The notes beneath the pieces are model-generated. The model did no database searches and was not told the origin of the DNA. It saw only the letters and a program-made list of their open reading frames with translations. From NCBI RefSeq assembly GCF_037975245.1, contig NC_092575.1:6639501-6699500 (forward strand): DNA of 60,000 nt, given 5' to 3'. This document shows, in pieces, positions 23,501 to 35,500 of this stretch. A program made the position numbers and the translations under genes. Numbering within the stretch: position 1 is the first letter of the stretch; every line of letters begins with the position of its first letter. This DNA comes from Apostichopus japonicus (lineage: Eukaryota; Echinodermata; Holothuroidea; Aspidochirotida; Stichopodidae).

Positions 23501-26500
23501 CGAAGAGGGTAAATTAAATCTCAATTTTCAAAGGGAAAATCAAATTTTTAACTGGCAGAATGGTTGATATATGTTCCAGAGAGCATGCTTAGATGGATCC
23601 CAAAAAGACAGGACGTTGAAATTTTCGTGTCATGGCCACTTTAAAGAGTTATAAAGCTTGAAATAGTATGTACTATATGTACAAATCAAAAGTTAATAAA
23701 TGAATTAAAGTAGGTTTTGTGGAACAACACCTTGAATAAATATGGCAGCCCTATAAACAAAAAGATGTTTTAAAACGTACAGTTCTAAATTTTTTTGTTA
23801 GTTGTTGGTGTTGCTGCTAAGGGTGATGAAACATTACCATTACCAAATAGTACAGTAGCACTGTTTTTGGTACTGAACAACTAACAAAGTTTTGTCACAT
23901 GTCAGGGAAACCAAAGTACAAACAGAAGATTTCACCTATCCTGGTTAATACAGTATAGCACTATGGAATATGACATCACACTTTGTCCAAGTGGTATCAC
24001 CGGACATGACTTCAAAAGTATGAGAGCTGTTTTGAGGTTTGTTCATCACGGTCATGTTTGTCGCTGAAGATCACAAAGATGATGGCTTCTTTAAAGAATA
24101 CTGGAAAAAAACAGAAACGTTTAACGTTCCTGAAATGAGGGACAGAATATGAAAGGTTTTTTCGTGACAAACCCAAGGTTGTGTAATTTGGGTCAACTTA
24201 AAAAATAATTCCTTCCTCTGTTTTTTTCTTCTGTCCTCCAGTACGGACGTTTAGATATCAACCAGCCTCGCGTCTGCGGTCACAAGCAAGTTGTGCTAGA
24301 CATTGCGTGGTGTCCTCACAATGATAATATCATCGCCAGCTGCTCAGAGGACACAACAGTCAAAGTATGGTTCATTCCAGATGAAGGGTTGTCTGCGCCT
24401 TTGACCGAGGCAGAACAAACGCTCAATGGACATCAGAAGAAAGTACTTAGCATAGAGTGGAATCCTGTGGCTGAAAATATCTTGCTAAGCTATGGTATGT
24501 TGATAATATCATGCTTAGCTATGGCATGTTGAAAATATGATGCTAAGCTATGGTATGTTGAAAACATCATGCTAAGCTACAGTATGGTATGTGGACAAGT
24601 GTGACTATGCAAATGTGCGTGTGTTCATGTGTGTATGACACTCCCTTGTAGAGATGACATTACAGTCAGGGATCTCAGATAGATATCTGGAAATCACCAC
24701 ATTGAGTACAATGGCTTGAAACCTTTAAGCTTAGGTCAAAGGTTATTTGAGGGTCAGCAAAGGACAAAAACATGAAATTTCAATAAGAGTTATCTGGTAT
24801 TTTTTCATTTCTTTTTGTCCGAAAGTCAATGTGTGGGTTGACAGTATAGGCTTCAAAGCTCAGTAGATTGCTCTCCAGGAAGTAATTGCTTTATAATACT
24901 TTTTGATCATACCATAACATTTTTTCCCTCCCCTCTGTAAGTTTGTCTAAAATGCCTTAAGGAGACGGGAAATCCTCACATATACAATAACAATAACTTA
25001 CAATAACTTACAATAACTTAATAAATCCTCACATATACAATAACAATAACTTACAATAACTTAATAAATACAATAACTTACTCCCGACCAATTTTTTTTT
25101 TTTTTTTTTTTTTAAGTTGAGCACTATCAACTCTAAATATCTTATTTTAACACCCTATAGCTGCTGATGACTTGCTTATCGTTTGGGATGTTGGAGCAGC
25201 CGAGGCCTTACTTTCCGTCGATTGCCATCCAGGTGTTATCTGGTCAGCGTCGTGGAACCCTGCCGGAAACATGATAGGTACTACCTGCAAGGATAAGCAG
25301 CTGCGAATAATCGACGCAAGATCAGGGGAAGTCAAATCGGTAAATGAAACTTAAGTTAAATCAGCAGCTTTAGGTCGAAAAATGTGACAAACCTTCATGA
25401 TTATACCCCGACAATGCTTGAAACCCCTGGTTTAACTACCTACATGGGCATTCTGACTGTTATCATAATGATTTATGTCATTTGCTTAATTAACTTCACT
25501 CTCTCCAACCTGTCTCCATGCTCTGTATCCACTCAAATCCATCTAATTTGCATATTAAGTGCTGGGCTGAAGTTGACTTTTAGTCATTCGGTGCTGTGGC
25601 CGAGTGGATAAAGGCGGTGGCATTTGAAGCAATGAGGCTTAGCAATCGGGACGTTCCGGGTTCGATACCCGGCCGGGTCATAGTAAGGTGGGTTTTTCAT
25701 CCAAGAGCAATCTGACGTTGAAGTTGTAATCCCTAATCCCTTTAGGGTTCGCCTAATCGCCGTATAAATAACTGCTGATTATTATTAGTCTTTTATTATT
25801 AGTAGTATTATTATAGAGTCTCGGGTAGGATGTGAACTGAGGTTATCTTTAACAATAGGAATTGCAGCACAGGTGCAATGGTTGTTATACTTCTCTGCAA
25901 AGAAAGTTCTTCCTAGCCCCTGGGACACCGTCTGGGTACTGTTCATATTGTCCTACTCGTTCCAAATTTCAGGTAATACTCTCTCCGCTCGAAATTCCGC
26001 TATAATTTCACTCTCGTTCTTTCCCCTCAAGGTTGGAGCGGGCTTCGGAAGTGGCAAGTGCCAAAAGATCAAGATGCTGAAAAACGACAGAGCCATAGCC
26101 GTGGGAGCGACAAAGATGGGGGAACGCCAGTACAGGTTCTACGACATTGTGAGTACTCTAGCACCACACATCCATGGACCAGCCGGCAACGATCGTCGTT
26201 CATTTAAGTTTCTATAAGAGCAGACGATTTGAAGACAGTGGCGGCGCCAAGGGGGGGCTTGGGGGGGCTTTAGCCCCCCACTGAAGTAGTCAGCCCCCCA
26301 TTAGCCCCCCCCAACTGAAATAGGCCAAAAAAGTGTAACTGTCAATGACCGACAGGTGTTCTCATACGGCAATGTCGTGTGCGTTTCACAAACCGTGTAT
26401 ACAGACTAAAACAGGAGTTGTGTCAGAGAGCGCGATATAATAATTGAGCAAAGGAATTGGATCTATCACAGCAGGTAATATTTTAGTGATACGAAAACTG

Positions 26501-29500
26501 TGAATTGGTATCTTCCATTCTACTTTGACTAAAGTTACTCACAAAAAAATGCATATTTTTGGAGAAATTTTCAGGTGACAAAAGCCTCGCTAAATGCCAC
26601 CATTTTGCATGTAGGCCTTTCCAGAATTGGGAAAAATTTCAAAAGGAGAGGGGGGCACCCCCTCCCCTTATACCCCTCCCCCAGGACGGCGATCACTCAA
26701 TCTTGTAAGCCACCCCAAAAATTGGCTCAGCCCCCCCCCCCTTAGCCTCCCCAACTAAAAATTCCTGGCGCCGCCACTGTTTGAAGATGATACAAGCTTT
26801 AAAGAAACAAAAAGGAAAACACAATGTAAATCAAGTATGTAGGAAAATCAGTGCAACCTTGGACAGCAGGTGGTGAAATCTTTTAAAGGACCGGTGGCTA
26901 TTTGCGGTGTCCATTTTGCAATATGTCTGTTTCTATAAGAGCAGATGATTTGAAGATGATACAAGCCTTAAAGAAACAAAAAGGAGAATAAAAAAGTAAA
27001 TCAAATTATGTAGGAAAATCAGTGCAACCTTGGACAGCAGATGTTGAAATCTTTCAAAGGACCGGTGTCTAATTGCAGTGTCCATTTTGCAATATCTCTT
27101 GCTGCCCACGATTCACAAATTGCTCCTGCTCGTATAATCTGATGTTTTCTAGAGAAGAAAATGCCATGTTGTTTCTGATTTGCTTACCGAGTGCATTGGG
27201 TTGCTTGAAACATTAATTAAGCCTGTAAAACTGCCAAATTATTTTATAAAGTCTAATCCTTTACACCCCACCCCCCCCCCCCCCCAATATCATTGATTTA
27301 TCTATTTTGGAAGGAAAGATGTGTCATTTTGCTTATCCCGAGTAAAACATGATTGTACACGGAAAAAGGAATATCGTTTTCTTCTTCTTTTTTTGTCAAA
27401 TATATTTCCTATTTTTCCTTAGAACAATATGGAGACTCCTTTGACATCAGAGGGTGTGGACAATGGCAGCAACACCTTCAATATATTCTATGACGAGGAC
27501 CTTAACATGGTGTACTTAGGCGCAAAAGTAAGTTCAAAAGACCTACAGTGTTATAGCTTAGACCATTATTCTCTTTGTCTGTTTCATATGAAAGAAATGT
27601 GAACTTAACTCAGCAGTTACACTACGACAAAGGAAAGGTACATATGCTCAGGGATGTGCCCAAGCTGGGCGGCCCGGCCCAGCACTAAAAATTACCGCCC
27701 AAAAATCGTGAATCCTGCCCAGCACTATTTTCATCTAAAATCCCGACATTCCTAACAATATATTCAACATAAATTGAAAAAAAGTGTATGTGCTTGAAAA
27801 GCTATACAAGTGCCAGCATTTGGCATCTGAGCACCTTCAAAAATCGAAAAATTTCTCAAAGGGGGACACCCCTCCCTCCTTAGACCCCTCCCCCGGGACG
27901 CCGATCGGTATACCCAGCACTCAGGAAATCCTGGGCACATCCCTGTATGCTGTATGTAATGAATGACTCTATCAAGTGTCGTAAACCTAAAATTCCAAAC
28001 TACAGCCATGCTGAAACTTTTATGACACCATGAAAGTAAACTGTAGAAGAAAGTAAGTTTCACTTGTTTTTAGATTGGGACTTGCTTCCTTATTCGTCGT
28101 TTTAGGTGGAGTCTTTCATGGGCAGTGGGGTTTGGCTTGAATCTAGATGTTGTTATAAGTAGGGAGGAGGTTGTCAAGGGTAGGGAGGAGGTTGTCAAGG
28201 GTAGGGAGGCGGTTGTCATGAGTAGAGCGGTGTTTGGCTTGAATCTAGATGTTGTTATAGGTAGGGAGGAGGTTATCAAGGGTTACGGAGGAGGTTGTCA
28301 TGAGTAGAGCGGTGTTTGGCTTGAATCTAGAGGTGGTTATAGGTAGGGAGGTGAGTTATGGGAAGGGAGGGAGAAGTAGTAACTAGGACCTTTTGAAGTT
28401 GGTAAAGTTCACTGCACTATACCATTATGTGATGTTCACTGTGGACCTGTCAAGGACTTTGTGTTGATAACATGTACATAGGTTGTAGTGTTTGATGTCT
28501 CAGGCTTTTAGAGCAATGCCTCTAACCATGCATAGCTTTGTTCAATTTCATAGTAGCTGTGTAGGGGCCCTCTTGATGAAGTCTTAGATCCTACTGTATT
28601 TTTCTGATCAGACTTGTTTGAAGTCATATGATCAGAAGTCATATATATTCAAGAACTGAAAAAAATGGTAAAAATTCAAAGACACATTTCAATTGATGTT
28701 AAAATATACGAAGTAAATAAACATATCTATAAATATATATGTCTGTGTTTTGAAATATTTTAGGGAGACTGCAAACTCCTTTATTACGAAATCGAGGACA
28801 AGAAGCCTTACGTGTTCTGGCTGTCGCTGTATACACCCAAAGATGCAACGAAAGGACTGGGCTTCATGCCCAAACGTGGACTGGACGTGAATGCCCACGA
28901 GGTGGCTCGATTTTACAGGCTCGTAGACAGAGGACTCTGCGAACCAACTTCCATGATCGTGCCAAGAAAGGTAAGTTTAATATGTTAGGGAGAGTTTCAT
29001 AATCTCACCAATGTTACTCCTCATCGTCAGACACTCAACCAAAGGGTTTCCTATTTATCAACTCTAAAAATACCTTCGATAAAGGGATACCTATGATAGT
29101 GACAAAAGTTGGCTGTTTCAAACACTGTGCTCTCGTAAAAATTCCTGCACAAGTAGGAGGCCGAGAAACGTATTTAAATTTCATTGTGATATATAAGTGG
29201 CTTTTAAAGATGGGTGCAAGTTGGTGATTGCATATGGTGCTCAACAGTATAGACCAAATGAGCTGAAATAAGTCCCAGGTTTTCATTAATAAGTATACAA
29301 ATCATTCATCATTTTGACTTTCAAAGAACTCCTTAAAACTCATTTCATGCATGAAGCTTTCAGTGATTTAGTTTTAAGTTTTTCTTTTCTTTTACCATAC
29401 CTTTTTTATTCTTTTCTTTTTTTTTGCGCCTTGAGCACCCCGCAGGGCGGATATGCGCGCATTATGAATCGCTATTATTATTATTATTATCACATAAGGA

Positions 29501-32500
29501 AAATGTCTTTACGAAAATGTTCGTATTATGAAAAAGCCTTGAACTAATAGTACAACAAGAGCTTTGCAAACATTCCAGATGAATCACATCTCAAGGGGAA
29601 ATTTTGAGAAAGATTATAACAGGGGAGCAAAGGTTTTTGAAGCACACCCTGTAGCAACGGCAAAACCAAGTGACCAGACATTGAGATGTCGTCATCAGCT
29701 AGGCAGTCTTCTGGGAAGTTTTTTTCTGTCGTCCTGGTAACCGTCACGTTTTCTGTCTCTGGAATATTTCCCGTCACAAACTCTTTGAAATTCTTCACTT
29801 TTTATTCTCTCTCTCTCTCGATAGTCTGAGCTATTCCAAAATGATATCTACCCTCCCTGCATGTCCATCGAACCATCCATGACGACGGACGAGTGGCTCA
29901 AGGGTGCTAACAAACCCCGCAAAGACATGGACATGGAGACGCTCTTCAAGGGTACGAGCGTGGCCGCCCCGGCGAAGAGGTCCTCACGTCTGGGCAGGAG
30001 CACGGCAGCCTCAACAGCACCGGCCAATAGCCAGCCGAAAGCCGAACCAAACGCCGCACCCGGTGAGTCGCTCTTCTCGTTTTTTGGTATTTTCCTCTTT
30101 ATCTCAATGAGCACTGTGAAGCAAATTGAGTTTCTTTTGGGATGAAAAAAAAAAATCTAGCAGTGTTGTGGTCAGAAGGATGATACACCGCTCCCATATG
30201 ACTTTGGAGTCCTGATTAGACTGACATCTTTTCACCTCAAGAGATGGCTTTAATGATCACATGTTTGGGTATGTGAATTTTGTTCAATAGTGATCAATAG
30301 CTCAATTAGCTCATAACTGACCCCTTATCAAATAATCAATAATTTAACATTTTGCAACAAAATGAATTGCTCCTTAAACATACAGAGAAATTTTTCTCAG
30401 AAATTACCAAAAAAAAATCCAAAATGATTATAATAGGAATCCTGTCATTTTCAATCAAAATTTTAAAATATTCAGTTATGATACGTGAACCCATCTGTTT
30501 GCAACAGAATATTAATTGATTAATCTGCAAACTAATAAGTGAGCAAATAAACATACATTTTGCCGATAACTGTTGAATTGCAAGGTACTCCCTCGCTGAG
30601 CGAGAAATCTGAAATTAAAATGCAAAATGGTAAATTTCTTTAATTCAACAAGAAGTACTGTAATGAACGCTCTTTTGTTTGGCATTGTGCTGACATAATA
30701 AATGAGCAATCCGCCATTTTGCAGAATATTGTGCATAAAGTGAAATGGGATATGTATCAACAATTTAACGTCTCCATAGTAACAACCTTTTATTTGAAAC
30801 CTGAAAGTCAAAAAGCGATTATACTTTTAGTGCATATATATTATAATCATGTAATTATGTTTCTTGTTTCCCTTTTCTTTTCTTTTTTGGCTCGTTAAGA
30901 TTCCCCTTTTGTCTATTACTTTTGTACATGAGAAGTTTTCAGCGATGACCTGAAAATTTAGCGTGATCCACCATGCCTATAAAAGAGACAGATCTTAAAG
31001 ATTGATTTATGGGACTTTAAATGTTGAAATGTTTTTTTCTTTTTCGTTTTGAATTACATTTCATCTCCATAGTAACGGCCAAGGCGCCTGTGAGTCGTGC
31101 TGCGTCCAACCCGCCAAAGGAAGAAGTTAGAGGCGGACAAGAGACAAAGGTAAGTCACATTATTTAAACTTTGATAGCCACATACCAACTGCTATCTGGA
31201 TATTTTGATCATTTCATTTTGTAAAATTTACATAATTTCTAACACTGTTTTTTCACATCTGGCATTTGAAGTTTTATACAGTAGACTTTTCTGTCCAAGT
31301 TTATCAGTTTCTACAATGATTCTGAACAGATGTTCTTCACCTTCTGTGGTATTTGAGTGATGGGAGGTGGGGTGGGGTGGGGGACGAGAGGGGGCAACCA
31401 GGAGTACATTCTGATTGATTGAAACATGATATAGTGGTCCTGTAAGTTTGAATGAGAGAACATACAAACATGACTGCCTTGTGAATTCTCTTGTCAGCAG
31501 TATGTTGACATTTTTTTTAACGTCACTTTGGCAACCATTTTACCGATGCAACACTACTGGTTTTTCGACTCTTGGGTTCGGAAATAAGCCACGGGTAGTA
31601 TCATTGTTGAAGGACACATTTTAAAGTGGTACAGTAGAGTTTTTGTCAAGAGTAACCGCTTGCATTTAGCCGCTCCTTTTTCGGCAATTTGATCAAACTT
31701 ACGGAGCGCCACCAACAATAAAATTGCAATTCAGCAAAACTATGAGAGCCTTTCATAACATTTCATCAAATGAATATCACATTTTTCAAGCCACACTTTC
31801 CGGTTACTATTCATATGTAAAAGGCACATCACATCAAAAGATCTTTTGCATCAATATTTAGTGAAGGGAAACTTGTCTGGTCGGCTCAACTAGCCGTATC
31901 GTAATTGGAATACTATGGTATCCAATCTGTGACTATGAAGAAGACTTGTCCCTCATAGCATTTAAATTTGTACCTAAACATGACTTGAACTTGGATAAAG
32001 TCTCACAGATTTAACGACTTCAAGACCCAAAGGAAGAATAGAGTAACATTTGAAACAATGTATCCACGAAAATGAAAACAGATTCAAGGACACATAAAAC
32101 GCGACGGATGGACGGAAGACTTAATTGGACCAATGAAAGCAATGAATTAATTTATGCCCGTACCGAGATTTAGCGCACATATAGTGCAAACAATGCGGTA
32201 CACATGGTCGACCATTGCGACCAATAAACACTGTGCAGTGCCGCACTAGCGAAGCCAGTGTTTTCTCTTTGGAAAGATTTGACCAATCACATTACTCCTT
32301 AGAAAATTAAAAAAGACTTAACAATATCTGGCTTGTTATTGGCAAGTTTTGTAATCTACAGTAATAGGGCAAGTTGCCTGAAGTACCAGGAATTGTTGCG
32401 GGAAATTCCACCCCAAGAGAAAATATGTTTGCCCGACCCTCGAGATGAATTGTGGGAATCCCGCAACCGGGGGTCCTAATGGGAATGCTGGATGAATGGG

Positions 32501-35500
32501 CTATGGAAGTAAAAGTGTCATGAGTAGTTGAGTAAAATGATGTAACTGTAGATTAGACTTTCTCCATCATTCTACAATGCTTGTCCCTTTGAATAGTGAT
32601 CAGTTCAGATATTTACAGACTTCACAGATAGTTCAAGTGCCTTATTTCTGTTGCCAAGAAATTGTGATATTTTTGCCATCTTCTTCTTCATTGCCAGTGT
32701 CATTATGATTGTTTTACAAAAAATCTAAACAAATTTTCTTTGTACACCTATCTCTCGACAGGACCCCGAACCCATCTTAGATTTAGGGGTGACCTCGAAA
32801 GAGGATGAAAAGACACCACCGGGGGGGCCGCCATCTTCCTCTCCTCATAAAGAGGAACATGCGGCACCTCCTCCTTCAGAAGACAAAACTTCTGATTCCT
32901 CCTCCACCCAAAAACCAATTTCCTCTCCCGCTTCTAAAGAATCGAATCCTCCCGCAAAGCCTGTCATTTCTAGTCCCAAACCTGCTTGGAATAATTCTCA
33001 AACAGCCCTGGACTTGAAAACCCTTCTGGACGACTTTGGACAGTTGCGAACCTCGGTCACGGATCACGATGGGAGACTCTCCTTCCTGGAAGACCTGACC
33101 CTTGTAACTTTTTTTTGGCTTCTTCTTCTTCTTCTTCTTCTTCTTCTTCATGTTAAGTTGTCCTCCATCCAGACATCCCTGGCATGTGCAGTCATTTTCC
33201 ACCGTTGTTGAACATGTCTTACCCTCTCCACTTTTCCAAACCTCAGTCATTCCCTGCTTTCTGTCGCTGGACATGCATCTCCCTGCCACATCTTTTGTAC
33301 ATCACAGACATGCCATCGACTGTAGACAGCGTTTAATATTTGCCGTAGACAGAACTAACCCACTAGTAGTAGAATTGACTACAACGCTACCATGTTTACT
33401 CTTCTTACTTTTCTTGGGTGGGGGGGGGGGTGTCAGGGGAGGTACTTTTTCTAACATTTGGCTGGCAAAGTGACTTTTGAGCATTTCCTCATGTGATCAC
33501 TTCAAAATTTTAGTTCCGATGTCTTTATTAAAGCAAAATAGTTTGTGAATATGAATGCGGTATTTTTTGTTCCGACTTTGAGGATTTTTCCTCCAAATGA
33601 AAACAGTGACATGAATTTGCCTGGTTTCAGACTTGCAAAAGAACTTTTGAGTTAAAGAGTAAATAATTTCTATCATATGGGGCCGACACCTTCCTGGATT
33701 GGAACAGTAACATCCTGTTTTGTTCTTCAACTCAACAAAAGTTTGAAGAACAAAGGATTGCATTCAGAGACGGCCTCCCCCCACCCACTCTCCCCTCTCA
33801 ACACTTTTCTCAACACTTTCACTTTTCAACTTTTTAACACTTTTCAACTCTTTTCCAAAACTTTTCAAACATAGATATGTATACATTCTAGACCCAACAA
33901 AGGCAGGTCCAACGAATATTAGTAACCTCTTGAAATCCTGGGGTCTTTTGGAATGTTAACTTTCCTTGGTTCTGTGTTTTGTAGTGTAATATCTCTCACG
34001 CTCCCTACACCTAAATACATGTAAAGTAAACTCGAACTGTGAGTCTGTTGCACAGACCTATAAAGTGTTCAACAAGTGAACTCACAGATTTCTCAGTTAC
34101 ATCGAGGGGTCCCTAACATGCATGTGATTCTTTACATGGCTGGGCCAACATGATAGCAAGTATCTACCCCGATGAATGAGGAATATGAAAAGTTGAAAGT
34201 AGTATAAACCAAAACATCATGTTTCAATGGTTTTGAATCTTAAGTGTTTAAGGCATATGTTGCCTGCCACAAAGAATAGAAATTTCATGACAAAGCAGCA
34301 TCTCCCTACCATCCCCTCCCCTCATCTGTGCCCCCCCATTGATTAGAAATTTCACTATTTTGTAAATTGAGTCAAGAATTGCCGTAGTGATTGAAAACTA
34401 GCCCGTACCCACCCTGTGGTATTTCCTATTGGAGTGGCTACATAATTAACAGTTGTTGTGTTGGGTTTGGAGTGCTACAGCATGGCATGCATGAGTCCAA
34501 ACCGTTTAAACGCGAGACCTTTTTCTTTCATGTCGGCAAAAACGAACAAAATCAAAAAATTCACACAATGATGTTCAGTCATGTTAATTGTTACTTGGAA
34601 TACTTGAAAGTGTGTGGAATTTAGTGACTTAGACTAGAAAGGTGTTTGACATTGGTATGACCTCTCGGACTGCTTTGGAATTTATATAAGTCCAAAGATC
34701 ATTTGTTCACACAGAAGCCATGGTAGTCATAAGACACAAACATTCAGGGCCTTCAAAACTGCTGCACGAAAAAGTTTGTATTCCCCGCGGAGAATTCAGT
34801 GCTCAAAAGAGAGTTGTTAAACACCATAATAAGTGTAATATACTGGCTAACGGCAGTTTTAATCTTACCTAGTACAGTAGCATACTGGCAAGCTGTATGT
34901 GAGCCTCCTTTTAAATATATCACTGTAAATTACAGTGCAGCTAAATATCAGGAAGTCCTTTCCGTTCACCTCAAAGATATCCGCAGTGAAATGATCACTC
35001 GTTATCGTCTAGTATCCCTGCACGGTAAAACCTCTTGCATGAGTCAAATGGATAACTAATTAATCTATAGAATATAACCCAGTTCATGGAATCTTCAGTG
35101 GTTATGATGTTTAGTTATGCAGTTTGTAAGAAAGGTGATGACACCTTATAACAACGACCGACAGGAATAGATTTAAAGTAATTTACAATTTTTGACTATT
35201 TTGTAGTTACAAGTTTGGAAGCGATTTTGTGAAGAGACCTATTTGTGAATGTCACACTAGGTGACTTCAACAAAAATACCCACTTGCGCTCATCTTGCCC
35301 CCACCCCCCCCCCCCCGAGAGGAATTAAAATGGGTCTACATGATCTACAAGAACAGAATGAGGACTAAGTCCTTTGCACTTTTGTAGTATCTAAACTAGG
35401 GGATAGAATAGAATTGTAACATAGTATATATCTTTCTAGGAAGGGAAGGAGGGATGAGTATCAGAATGATGGACCCCTGCCCCCCACCCCACCCCTAGTA

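Larger units (their letters stand above)
14547..24241 (+). other. Coronin intron 1 (9.7 kb)
   Basis: Phase-0 intron. Besides the decayed exon-1 copy, the SINE, the Penelope-type fragment and the TTAA element listed separately, I see AT-rich non-coding DNA with many TACAGTA/TACTGTA words and no further coronin exon. The next protein block starts at 24242. Confidence 0.7.

Noticed and set aside
25588-25680. Functional tRNA-Ser/Leu gene
   Set aside because: A and B boxes and a good T arm are present, but the acceptor halves do not pair and a SINE body with an ATT tail follows.
27764-28063. 99-codon minus-strand ORF
   Set aside because: It reads through the right part of the CAGGGATGTGCCC element and its G/C-rich module.
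32876-33289. 137-codon minus-strand ORF
   Set aside because: It is antisense to coronin exon 9 and its Lys run comes from the TTC repeat. The sense exon fits the coronin reading frame and splice phases.
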